Source of the DNA: Rosellinia necatrix
Lineage: Eukaryota; Ascomycota; Sordariomycetes; Xylariales; Xylariaceae
NCBI GenBank assembly: GCA_021209875.1
Contig: JAGYVD010000010.1
Location: 2,790,001-2,854,000 of the forward strand
Reading direction: 5' to 3'
Length of the DNA stretch: 64,000 nt
Part shown: piece by piece, positions 11,088 through 21,945 of the stretch
How the letters are laid out: every line of letters starts with the position of its first letter
How positions within the stretch are numbered: position 1 is the first letter of the stretch
Notes under the pieces: model-generated
The model's database searches: none
What the model saw: only the letters and a program-made list of their open reading frames with translations
Told to the model about the DNA's origin: nothing
Position numbers and translations under genes: made by a program

Positions 11088-12223
11088 CGGGATTCGGAAA
11101 GTTTGGACAGACTAAGGACCAGGTTAGAGGGTGATATAGTCAGATAATGCCACAGGCTGCTACTTTATCAACTACTTAGTCATGATATGGAAATTCCCTA
11201 ATTACCAAACACTACGTTTTATTCTATAACCTGACATGTAGAGATAGAAATCCATTTTCGAGCTAGTCTATATGATGCTACAATCACATCATCGACTATA
11301 TGTTGCCCCGGTTTGTGTCCCAGTTTGTGTCCCAGTTTGTGTCCCAGTTTGTGTTCTACTTTGTTCAATGATATACCAAATACTGACAAGTTCATCTATC
11401 AATAGCAACGAAGCTAATTGCATAATTCGAGTTGTCATGATTATTTCCCTCGCTGATTTTGAACATATTGCATGTTGTTGTATCTCGACGAAAAATAACT
11501 AGTCGTCAAGGGGTTCCCGCAATTCAGTTCACCAGAATCTACCTAGTATGCGTGACAAAGGAAATCAAAATTGATCGCACTAGTAGACAAATTGTTGATG
11601 TCACATCGCCTTAGGGTCTTACAAGGCGAATATTTTCGGCCCCGTATAGTATGGCGGTTCCGTCTGTATTGGGCACCATCGCTAACCGTAGAGTTTGAAA
11701 CCTCTTGGATGCATGCCTTTGAGGCATTTTCATCTGGCTTGTGACAAGGCAGCGTCTTTAGCGACGGATGCCTGCCCTAAGCTAATGCTACCGAACATTT
11801 CTAACATTTCTGTCCCTCCCGAAGGGTACGTAGGTACTTTGATGCCCTTTACCACCCGTACTAGGTAGGCAAATCGCCCAAACAGGAAGTCCGGGCTGTA
11901 GATAACACTTCTTGATTGGGTGGCCTCAATTAATACTAAGCTACATAAGGGTAGCTGCCGAGCCAAATTGAATTGGCATTATGGGGCAAAGTCTAGGATC
12001 ACTTTGTCTATCTCCCAAGTTAGAAGCGTCTTCTTGCGATATGGCCGCATGTGTTTTGCAGGGGTCATGAGATGCAGATACGAAGTAGGTAATAGGTAGG
12101 AGATGGTTTATCGTTATATTTCTCCTGAAGACCGCGTAGATATTAACCGGCTCAGTCCTCGACTCTATGGTGTTCTAAGATTCGCATCACTGTCATAACA
12201 CAACGAATCATCCATCGGTCACC
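11088..12223. other. intergenic, no gene seen
   Basis: A region between the reductase and the first P450. It holds a 12-bp tandem repeat at 11311-11355 and otherwise only short unsupported open frames. It includes the P450 promoter. Confidence 0.6.
11311..11355. repeat. 12-bp tandem repeat, about four copies
   Basis: The unit GTTTGTGTCCCA is repeated nearly four times downstream of the reductase gene. Confidence 0.9.
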
Positions 12224-13988
12224 ATGGAGAACATCACACAGACAGCGTCCTCCTTGGACCTGGGGGACTTGGGAGCCTCAAGGGGCACCCTGATAGCGAT
12301 AGTGGGAGGCATACTCGCGGTTTACATCTTCAACTCCGCCATCTCATATCCCTTCCAAGTCGAGGCCCCAGTGGCTGGCAAGGGTGGCCTACTCAGCTTC
12401 GAGTGGCTTGCTAGACTGACCTACTCGTTCAACGCGAGAGAGGTTCTATACCAGGGCTACAACAAAGTAAGTGAATGATTCTTTCAAGGATATGCGGCGC
12501 AATATTTGAAGTACCGAACACTAACGCCCTATCGCATCACTAGTACAAAAATAGCATGTTCAACATCGTCCGCAATGATTCCAACGTCATCGTTATGAAC
12601 CCCAAATACCTAGCTGAGATCGGAAACCTCCCCGACTCGCATAGCAGCTCCAGCGTTGGCCAAATCCGAAATATGGCGGGTGCTTACTCCACTGCCGATA
12701 TTATCATGAAGAGCGACTTGCATTTCCGCCAGATTCAGCACAAGCTGACCCCTAACCTCGTCGCGACTATTCCCATGGTTAAGCATGAGTTGGATGACGC
12801 TCTCAAGGTCGAGACGCCCGACTGCAAGGGTAGGTTCTTCACTCGCAAATCTAAATTTAGCGACCCACCACTAACACGAAGCTCTGTTTAGGAAAATGGA
12901 CTCCTGTACCCATGTTTGAATACCTCTCGCTTGTTGTTGCTCGTGTGACGGGCCGCGTTTTCGTGGGCCCAGAGTTGTGCCGCGACCCGGATTGGATCAA
13001 GGTCAGTCTCGAGTATGACATCAACGTTGGAACGGCTGTTGTTACGCTACGGATGTTCCCCCCGTTCCTGCACCCGATCATTGCGCGCCTGCTTCCATCT
13101 TGGTGGCGAGCTCACAGAGACATCAAGACCGCGGAGCGCATCATCGGCCCTGAGGTGCGAGCCAGGCGTGAGAAGGAGGCCAACGATTTGGATTACGTGA
13201 AGCCGCATGATCTACTTCAATGGATGATGGATGATGCGGTAGATTGGGAAACGGTTCCGGAAAACCTGGCATTACGACAGCTCGTTGTTAACCTTGCCGC
13301 TCTTCACACCACAAGCATGGCTACAACTCACGCCGTGTATGATCTTTGTGCATACCCCGAGTATATCCAGCCGCTACGAGAGGAAATTATTGAGGTCTTG
13401 AGAGCTGATGGCGGATGGCAACGAAACACTCTGAGCAAGTTGCGCAAGCTTGACAGCTTCATCAAGGAGACACAGCGATGGAGCCCGGCCAGTCTAATGT
13501 CATTCAACCGTTACCTACGACAACCCTATACGCTCGAAGATGGTACACATCTGCCCCAGGGAACTCATCTCTGCTTCGCGGCTGAGCCGATCCTGATGGA
13601 CGAGAGCATCGTTCCGGGTGGACGCGCCCAGGCATTCCAACCTTTCCGATTCTCAGAGGCACCCGATGACTCGGAGCACAAGAACCGCAACGACCTAGCC
13701 ACCATCAGCACGACCTCTCTGCACTTTGGAGCCGGCCGCTACGGCTGTCCCGGCCGATTCTTCGCCGCCATGGTCATCAAACTCATGTTCGCCCACATGC
13801 TACTCCGATATGATTTCAAGTACACAGATGAGCAGAAGGCAAAGGGTCGACCCAAGAACTTTACCGCCGACGAGAACATCTTCCCTGATCCTAGCATTAT
13901 GATCCTCATGCGTGAGAGGACCGACATGGAGCCCGATGTTGAGCGCATGCTCTCTGTAGGCGCCGGCCTCGAGGAGTGGGATCTGTAA
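12224..13988 (+). CDS. Cytochrome P450, ent-kaurene-oxidase-like (CYP503/CYP68-type), copy A
   Basis: Exons 12224-12466, 12544-12829 and 12892-13988 join with closed phases to 541 residues. An N-terminal hydrophobic anchor lies at about residues 22-38 (GTLIAIVGGILAVYIF). The I-helix reads LAALHTTSM, the K-helix ExxR is ETQR at 369-372, and the haem loop is FGAGRYGCPG with Cys462. Tyr stands where many P450s have Arg in the FxxGxRxCxG signature, as is usual in this fungal lineage. Overall the sequence resembles fungal kaurene oxidases and gibberellin-pathway P450s, which are ER-bound mono-oxygenases needing a CPR partner. Introns 1 (phase 0 after GYNK) and 2 (phase 1 before KWTPV) match two introns of the P450 at 24435, so the two are paralogues. 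Its likely job is successive oxidation of the diterpene skeleton; the substrate cannot be read from sequence. Confidence 0.9.
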
Positions 13989-15159
13989 GCTACCACATTA
14001 TCACTTACAAAATTGGATTTTTCCAGTTTCACGTTCATCCCATCGGTGTCCCCCATCTACGATTCACGGCAACGTTAATTAGCTATATACGAGAGTGAGG
14101 AGGGTGAGCTACTATGAAAGTTACGGCATGGCAAAAGAAGATGACCTTGAATTTGGCACAGGAGGAGTAAATTGTACTTACCATTTCTTCTAAATATGAC
14201 CCAACATGACAACCACAAATATTCCCAACATGAATGTACTTAAACCGATCTTCTAGTGCAATTTCTTGTTTCTGGTGAAATATACTATGACGGAATAGTG
14301 GGTTGGCCGCTTATATATACCGTTAATTCCAACTGGGATTAACGGCGTCGTTTTCCCACTATATATACGTTATTATTAACGCCCCATTGGCTTTCGTCGG
14401 CAAGGAAATTCACTGTTATTTAAGTCTCATCTGGGGATGAATTAGCTACTCCCGCTAGATGATGTCAACGATGGGGAAATGCCGTTTTATCTAAATTCTA
14501 TCTACACTTGATACTCGACGATTATAGGCCGTATGCTCATTTTCACTACTAAGCTTACTTGACCTCCTTTTCAAAAATATGGTCACAAAAAGAACGGGAG
14601 ATGAAGTGTCTAGAGTACTGGAACATTTGATACTGGGTCAAAAGATCATCGTGAACTACACGGCCCAATACGTGAGGATCTATCACACATTGCTTCTTGA
14701 GAGGCGATGAGGTGGGTATTACCAAAACAGTAAATGCACAGGCATAAACTGGGAAGACCGAGTACGAATTTGGTAGGTAGACTTAACTGCAGCACCGGTC
14801 TGTATTAAGCTATTGGGTGGCTCTCTCCCAACTTTGCTCGGCCCCGCGACAAAACGGGAAGCCCGTGTAATTCAGGCACAAAGCAGAGGGGCAAAATACC
14901 ACCCTCACATTTCCATAAATGGAAACTATTCAACAAATCAAGAGTTATTTGTCAAGGAGTATATGGTCTTTCTATCACCTCATACCCTTGTTATCCTATC
15001 ATCGGAATATCCAATCGACGAGTGCGCCTGTAACAGCAGCTTAGATGAAGCTACACGATATCTGTTATCCCATCCTCTTACATTTGGGCTTATGCATTGC
15101 CTATTTCTATGTATTTGGACATAGGTCTCTAATATCTGACTTAACATCCCAAACGCAAG
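13989..15159. other. intergenic, no gene seen
   Basis: An AT-rich region between P450 copy A and the GGPP synthase. It contains an imperfect inverted repeat at 14320-14345 with flanking TATATATA tracts, and the synthase promoter. No coding evidence. Confidence 0.6.
14320..14345. repeat. Inverted repeat CCGTTAAT-N10-ATTAACGG
   Basis: Two perfect 8-bp arms flank a 10-bp loop, and two more base pairs match next to the loop after one mismatch. AGTGGG and TATATATA motifs also occur on both sides in inverted order, so this may be the core of a small MITE-like relic or a regulator-binding dyad. Confidence 0.6.
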
Positions 15160-16913
15160 ATGAATATCATAGAAACTGCCTCGGTTCAGCCTCAATTAGG
15201 AGGGATAGGCTGGCCATCGGGAAATGGAGAAGTCAAACAGCTACAGTTCCGTCAAGAGGTGGATGCAGTACTAGGAACGCCACCGGCATCTGTGCCCAGG
15301 AGCCACAATTGGACGCGATCCACGTTGAATAGTCATAACGAGACTGTCAATCCGGGGAAGAACATACCTGGTGACCGAGCTGTGCCAGATATACTCCAGA
15401 GAGACGGGAACTATACTACTATCACAGCATTAGATCTTGCTGGCACCGACAGCAGACCAGGCACTCGTGATGGATGCTTCTACAGCCGAACCGACGGCGT
15501 CAGCGACTCCTATGAGAGCAGCGACTATAATGCACCAAAGTCTGTGGGCCTAGGCGATACCAATCTGTCGCCCGCAGGGACGGAGGTGTGTATACACCGA
15601 AATTTCAACCTGATAACATAATTGTATACCGCTGACTCTAAACTCCTGTCCCCGCCCCCCAGGCAGTGATGGCGCCTTTCCATTACATCAGCTCTTTGCC
15701 CTCGAAAGGCGTAAGGGACATGTTAATCGCGGCACTGAATCTCTGGGTTGGCGCAGCCCCAGAGGCGCTCGCGAATGTGAAGTCAGCTGTCGGCGATGTG
15801 CATAATATCTCGCTAATGTAGGAGGCCTTTCTCCTAGAGGATGGCCCCCCATGTGCCGTTTGCTTTGTGTCAATCGTCCTAAAGCCGGGATCAGATGTAT
15901 AGAAAGGAGTTGGGCTGATATAATCTAGGCTGGATGATGTCCAAGACAACTCGCCTATGCGGCGAGCAAAACCTGCAACCCATTGCGTATTTGGTATGCC
16001 GCAGACCGTTAACTCGGCAACGTACCATATTGTCGATGTTATATCGCGTGCACGACATCAATATGGGACGGAGTCGTTGGATATTGTTATTGGTATGACC
16101 TCCTATTTGTTAGATTCCCCCTACACTAGAAATTTGTCACTGACATTAGGTGTCTAAGATGAGATGAAGAATCTTCTAGTTGGGCAGTCACACGATCTGC
16201 TTTGGACACATCTCTTGTCAGTACCTTCGGTGGAGAGCTATTTACAGATGGTAGATGGAAGTAAGCCCAGGCTCTTCGATCACTCCTCTTATTTCGTTAC
16301 AGCGACGCAGCAATTAACCATCTCACATTAGAAACTGGCGGCCTATTTCGGATGGTTTCGAGGCTCATGATAGCCCAATCCACGTCACCGGATAAGCCCG
16401 AGTCACTCGACCGGCTAATGACACTCTTCGGGCGATATTTTCAGATTCGCGACGACTATGCCAATCTCGTCTCGGGTCAAGTATGTAGCCCCCCCTCCCT
16501 CACCTCCTTCAAATGCCGAGCTGGAAATGCCCCCTCAATTGCAGAACCGCCAAGGCTAACACAAGGTGTTTTTCTCACAGTACGTCAAGACCAAAGGCTT
16601 CGCCGAGGATCTCGACGAAGGTAAATACAGCTTCATCCTAATCCACGCGCTGGAGAACGCGGATGAAAGAACGCGGACGGTGCTGGAGAATCTGCTCATG
16701 CGGCGACGTGTGGCAGGGAGTGCGGACGATTGCCAGAAAGACCTCACCCTCGCGCTTCTCCGCGAGATTGGATCTCTGGCTTTCACTGCACAGGCACTAC
16801 GAAACCTGCGTGACGACATCGAGGTTGAGACTAGCCGGTTGGAGGCCGTCACGGGCAAGCAAAACCCCGCATGGCGCAAAATTCTAGGAGCACTAAATAT
16901 CGAGATGGCTTGA
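15160..16913 (+). CDS. Geranylgeranyl diphosphate synthase
   Basis: Six exons, 15160-15585, 15663-15817, 15929-16092, 16159-16260, 16332-16480 and 16581-16913, join with closed phases to 442 residues. The enzyme adds isopentenyl units to farnesyl diphosphate to give C20 GGPP, the substrate of the neighbouring cyclase. Visible are [12 protein letters not shown], the first Asp-rich motif LDDVQD at 195-200 with the following RR and [21 protein letters not shown] and the second Asp-rich motif RDDYAN with Asp323 and Asp324, then [14 protein letters not shown]. About 145 residues precede the synthase core, a polar, low-complexity N-terminal extension as found in cluster-specific fungal GGPP synthases such as ggs2. 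All catalytic Asp residues are present, so the copy looks functional. A second, housekeeping GGPPS should exist elsewhere in the genome. Confidence 0.93.
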
Positions 16914-17385
16914 AAGGGACATCATGCAGGGTCAGAGGTGCTCCCACTATTGTGTAGAAACCAACCATAGCGGCCAATTAGTGCAAATTTCATTACATGT
17001 CGTTAGATCCCGCGATAGACTGCAATGTAGCACTTTGAATCCATTGACGTAAACGTTCCGTAAATCGTTCGCTATGGATATTCTACTGAAGTCGTAAGTG
17101 TGTCTTTTAGGCGGCATGTATATAAGACTTTCCTAGTCTGGACAGTGCCAGGGGTTGGTGACCAATAACAGGCCCGAATGGCTACATGGTTCCTTGCGCA
17201 TAGTGGTTGTCACGATGGGCTTACATAGTCATTTTTGTTCATTTCAGATCTAAGAGGTAGTCATAAATTTTGTCAATCTAAAATTATACTGTCTTTACGA
17301 GGGCCAGGGCGCTAAAATACCCCAGCGATCGCTCCATCCAGGAATAATTACGCCCCATGCACTTTTATGTAGGCCACGAGAGCGC
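16914..17385. other. intergenic between convergent genes
   Basis: A 3'-to-3' spacer of the GGPP synthase and the minus-strand P450. Nothing coding is seen. Confidence 0.6.
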
Positions 17386-19352
17386 TTACGGTTTCCTAAG
17401 CCTCACATGAACAGGCATTTTGTCCTTGGGGTGCATTGTTCCATTTCCAGCGGGATACAGGCGCTGGCCCTTGACGGTGTACTTGGGGTTGCTCGGGCTA
17501 GAGTGGCATACCATTAGTACTAGCGAACCTAGGTACCCTGGAAAGGGAAAACTTACTGCTTGGCATCCCACTTGTCCCAGGCTTCTGCGATGTCGAATTT
17601 GCGAGCACACATGATTAGAGCCAATCTAACCTCCACGACGGCAAGCTCTTGGCCAATACAGTTCCTTTGACCCAAGCCGAAGGTCCGGAAAGCGTCTTTC
17701 TGAGGATGGAGGGGATGGCCGTTGGGAACGAGCCACCGCTCAGGGAGGAACTCATTCGGCCGTGGCCAGAGAGCTGGGTTTCTTTGTGTCCATCCGATTG
17801 CATCCCAAACACCGAACCCATCGGTCGGGTATTTAGTGGGTGAGCCCGGCACGGTAAGGAAGTAATCTAATTAATCGAACTTGTTAGTCTGATGTCTCCA
17901 ATGGATAAGGGCAGGCTTCCGAGTAGCCAGGTCCATCGCGACTCACCGGGTGTTCCTTGTCTGATAGCGAATGTAAGGGGATACATCCGCAACACCTCCT
18001 TCACCACGGCGTGTGTATAGGGGAGAGAATTCAGGAGCTGCGGTGCCTTTTTGAGAACGAGAGAGGCTTGGTTGGGGTCTGGGCCGAGAATCTGGTCGTG
18101 TTCAGCACGAATTTTCTCCATCCATTCAGGGTTGTCCTGCAGCTCTTTGAAGACCCAGCAAATAAGCCCCGAGGTAGTCTCGAAACCGGCTAACAAGAGA
18201 ATCTTCAGATTGCTCATGATAGACTTGTATGAGGCCTGGTCTAGCGAAGAGACGGTAAGAGCTTTCTGACCTGTCTGCTCCTCGATTTCCTTGAGAGCTT
18301 GGTTCAGAAGCGTAGTCTTCTTTGATGCAGAGCCACCGGCACTCATTGTCTTCTCGACGTCGGGTAAAAGCTCATTCTCCATAATCGCATTATTGCGTTT
18401 AAACGCCCATCCATTCCACGGTAGAAGATCCGTGGTCAAGAATGAGCGAGCTACATCGCCTCTGGCCTCCATCCGCTCAACTTGATCTAACAACGCCCGC
18501 TTAAGCGGACTTCCATTTTCACTAGTCTGTTCGCCAAGTCGTTTGCCGCTGTGGCCATCGTTAGCGTCGTTGCGTGAATGTCGCGGAAGTAGGGGTATAG
18601 ATCTTACACAGATGCGCGAAAGATGACATCGAGCGTCAGGTCTATCGTTTCGCCTTGTAGTTGAAAAACAGGACCCCATGAGCCATTCTTGCCGGCATAC
18701 TTCTCCAGGTTGTCCGCGAAGGCTTGCATTTCCTCCACCAGCTCCGGAATCATTGCTACAACATTGCGCGGACTGAAGCCCGGGTTGAAAGCGGAGCGCC
18801 ACTTCTTCCAGAGTTCGCCATGGGATGAGAGAATGTCGAGGTTTTGGCTTAGAGGTTTTAAGAAATTCCTTGTGATGGAGTGTTTTTGCAGGGTTCGCGC
18901 GGCCATGAATTCAGCCGAGCAGGTAGCGTCAAACACTACCACAACGGGTTCCTGGAGGAATGGCCACATATCGAGATATACTATTGGCGGGACTTCGTCT
19001 AACTGCGGGAAGTATTTTTTTACATTCGCCGCCAGCCAGCCGTGGAATAGGATAAAGCTGATATCGGGAGGCATCTCATTCTTCAGCTGGGCGACGATGG
19101 GGAGGTGGCCAAACAGCCATGAATGCGGGAGCATGGGCTACACAGTCCTATCATTAGCCATACTAACGCGCACAAATTCCGACTTGAAGGAACAAAACTT
19201 ACTATCCCTTGCGCCGCCAACTCCCTGTGTCTCGATCTGATCTTGTACGTTCGATAAACAAACTTGGAGATCGTATACACCACCCAGGCAGCAACAGCAC
19301 GCCAAGCAAGGCCCCATACGGCCAACATCGCGTCGGATGTGAGCCACTGCAT
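17386..19352 (-). CDS. Cytochrome P450, family uncertain (copy C, unrelated to the other two)
   Basis: Five minus-strand exons, 19352-19203, 19137-18608, 18548-17947, 17866-17557 and 17497-17386, join with closed phases to 567 residues. An N-terminal membrane anchor (MLAVWGLAWRAVAAWVVYTI) is followed by a proline hinge region. The I-helix reads LLAGFETTSGL, the ExxR is in KEVLRMYP, and the canonical haem loop FGLGQRNCIGQ has Cys497. Sequence around the C-helix (HGELWKKWRSAFNPGFS) is like CYP52/CYP59/CYP4-clan fungal enzymes that act at terminal or subterminal positions, and differs clearly from the kaurene-oxidase-like pair. It is divergent from the desaturase-like gene with a 637-bp shared promoter, which argues for a joint role in late tailoring. 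The exact CYP family and substrate are not recognisable to me. Confidence 0.88.
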
Positions 19353-19989
19353 CGTTGGTATGGGTTAACGATGATAGACAGCTCTATGATAGCATAGCAA
19401 AGAGGGTGAGTCAAGGCGACAGCAAATGCAACGATAGATTAACGACAGAAGAAGAGAAATCCAACAATAAGACGAGCATAATTCGCGCTGATGACATAAT
19501 TATTGGTGAGGGTCAACCAAGGGCTCACGCCAACGTTTCTAATTGAGAATCAATCAAATCATCATCGGGCCGCTCCCGTTACCGTCGTAGACGCTTGTTC
19601 GCCTTCTCGCAATGAGGGAATTTGCTCCGCACGCACCGAACCGAACCGAACGCTCCCAAACAAGGATGCCTAGATTGCTAGGCACAGCCGGCGACCTTTC
19701 CTATTACAGCGGCCCGGATTTCAGTCACACTGCCTAATTCAGCTGATCCCACCGAATCACAGCTTTCGGCACGGGTGAGTCTGGGAACTACCAGGACAGG
19801 GTCAGAGCGGGTAGGAGCTGTAAGTTAAGACACCACGCAATCTGCATAAGGCGCTGTCAGTGCCAGTCGGGTTTTAAGAGCCCACGTGGAGGCCAGCAAG
19901 TCAAGACCGTCGCCTCCTTATCGCCCCCATCGTTGGTAAACCTATCATTTACTCGCGAAGCAGAGATTACCAGACTCACCACCTGAATC
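19353..19989. promoter_or_regulatory. Divergent promoter of P450 C and desaturase-like gene
   Basis: This 637-bp non-coding region lies between two opposed start codons. It has a short CCGAA tandem at about 19636-19650. I found no TCG-N5-CGA element here. Confidence 0.6.
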
Positions 19990-21093
19990 ATGGCCATCGA
20001 TCAAGTTACGAGGCTCAGGCATATCGTGTGGGATGATGCCTTCCGCAAGTCCAAGCCCACCCACTACAATCTCGAGCCCCCGAAAGGGGTGCCGAACATG
20101 AACTTCTCCCTGGACCTCGCCCCTGAGCAGCGCATTGCTGATATGCGAGGTGTCAGCGAGCCTTTTGAGCTGGATCAGCATGGCTTCACATGGCGCAAGC
20201 ATCCCCTACCCCCGATTAGCTGGGACAAGGAGAGCATCGAGAAGATTTACCTGCCTTTGGCGGAGGAGCTCATCCGCGAAGCGGTACCCGGCGCCACGAA
20301 AGTTGTCTCCTTCGACTATCGTGTGAGCCTCAATTGTATCCCCTGAACACCTTTTAATCATGTTCTGACCGGCGATATAGCTTCGAAGCACCGGAGATTA
20401 TGTCGACCCAGCTGCCGAGCTAGCTTTCAAGAACTTCACGGAGTGGATTGCCCCCTTTGAGAGGGTCCACGTCGGTATGTTTCTGCTTCTTGGAGCTAGA
20501 GTTTTGCTTCGGCTATAGTCTCATTATTGTATACACAGACCAGACACCGGCGCGAGCCAAGGAAAGGGTTATTGAACAGATGGGAGAGGAATCAGAGTAT
20601 CTTCTCACACATCGTTGGAGTTGCATCAAGTACGTAACTCTCCGCCTACTAATTAGCACAACTGGACTGACGTTGAGCGCAGCCTTTGGCGGCCGATCCG
20701 GAATCCCGTCCTTGACTGCCCGTTGGCTATGTGCGATGCCGGCAGTGTCGGTCCCGACGACCTAGTAGCGACGGATAACTACCGTGAGACATTCTCCGGA
20801 GAGTCTTACTACATGGTGCACAAACCCGAGCACAAGTGGTATTACTTGAGCGAGCAGACTCGGGATGAGGCTCTTCTGTTCAAAATCCACGATTCGTCGG
20901 ACGAAGTCAATGCTAAATGTGAGTACCCAAGTTAATGCTAGCGCTTAGCCGGCGGGAGACATACGATACTAATATTGCTGGACTAGGCTGCCCCCATACG
21001 GCCTTTCAGATCCCTGGGGCTGTAGGGACTGTTCCTCCGAGAGAGTCCATTGAAGTGAGGTTCCTTATATTCACCGCGCCGGAGGTAAATTGA
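19990..21093 (+). CDS. GA4-desaturase-like / CmcJ-family oxygenase
   Basis: Exons 19990-20322, 20381-20474, 20539-20629, 20683-20918 and 20987-21093 join with closed phases to 286 residues, near the usual 280-340. The family includes the gibberellin cluster DES (GA4 desaturase) and other fungal enzymes likened to cephamycin CmcJ; they act as non-haem Fe(II)/2-oxoglutarate-type oxygenases. Recognisable family blocks are AREYFLR-free N-terminus ending VVSFDYR, the NLWRPIRNPVLDCPLAMCD block, GESYYMVHKPEHKWYY, a LFKIHDSS block, and CPHTAFQIP followed by RESIEVRFLIF, which ends the domain with a conserved His (about 255) and Arg. The reaction could be a desaturation or hydroxylation of a diterpenoid acid. 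In gibberellin clusters a DES gene next to the P450s makes GA7 from GA4, so its presence here is strong context for a GA-like pathway, but the family is also used in unrelated clusters. Confidence 0.85.
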
Positions 21094-21945
21094 GGTGCAT
21101 CTTTTGGCTTGGCGCGGCTAGAAAGGTCAAGTCTCAATATTATCCAGAATAGGGGGTGTATCACAGTAACACAGCTGTGTTGCCAAGGCTCGACAATATG
21201 CTTATGTCTTTGAACACCCCGCTTCAAGTCGACGGGTTCTACAACATTTGCGTAGAAATGATAGTGGCGAATGATAAATATAGTTCCTTTGTACTCGCAG
21301 CACTAAAATTTGCGCAAAATAATTGGACTGGTCTAATTAAATCAATTTCCGAGTACTTCTGGGTTGATGCTTTCCTACAAGTCTAAGAATTTCTCTATGC
21401 ACTCATGTCAGTTCCTGTAGTGACCTTTCATCTTGACTCTGCCAGTTTCAATATCGGAGGAGTGACCAGCGATAGGACGTCTACAAGTAGGCCGAAATTA
21501 TCATAAGAGAAGAGCGTGTGCGTTACGACAAGGACGCCTACAGAGCTAACAGCAGCTAGATTAGGGGCTACATAGACGGCGATAATAGATAATAGCTAGG
21601 GGAAGACCCCTCTAGTAACCCATTAATCTCCCATGTTGCTCGCTGTTGAATTTGCCCATGTTGAATAGTATGAACTTAATATTTACGAAATAGAAGCCGA
21701 ATGAAACGTACGATGTAGGGACTCCTCTGCATTCAAAACATCTACTCATTTTGTTTTCATAATTTAGGCGACAAGTAGTTCAGGAAATAATTATTGATAT
21801 TGCAGCAAGGCTAATGGATTGCTAGTGTCTGCTCCTGGCGCGAATGACGGCTGACCCCGTAAATCCAGATATAGTGAGGCGGGCTAGCAGATTAGATCCA
21901 CACTGAGTTCCGGGACTGAGTGTCATGGAAATAATAAATAGACGT
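21094..21945. other. intergenic between convergent genes
   Basis: An AT-rich 3'-to-3' spacer between the desaturase-like and FAD-oxidase genes. It contains only short unsupported frames. Confidence 0.6.

Noticed and set aside
15818..15928. Stop after NISLM in the GGPP synthase, suggesting a broken gene
   Set aside because: A 111-nt intron with GTAGGA donor and TCTAG acceptor joins the first part to LDDVQD exactly as in the family.
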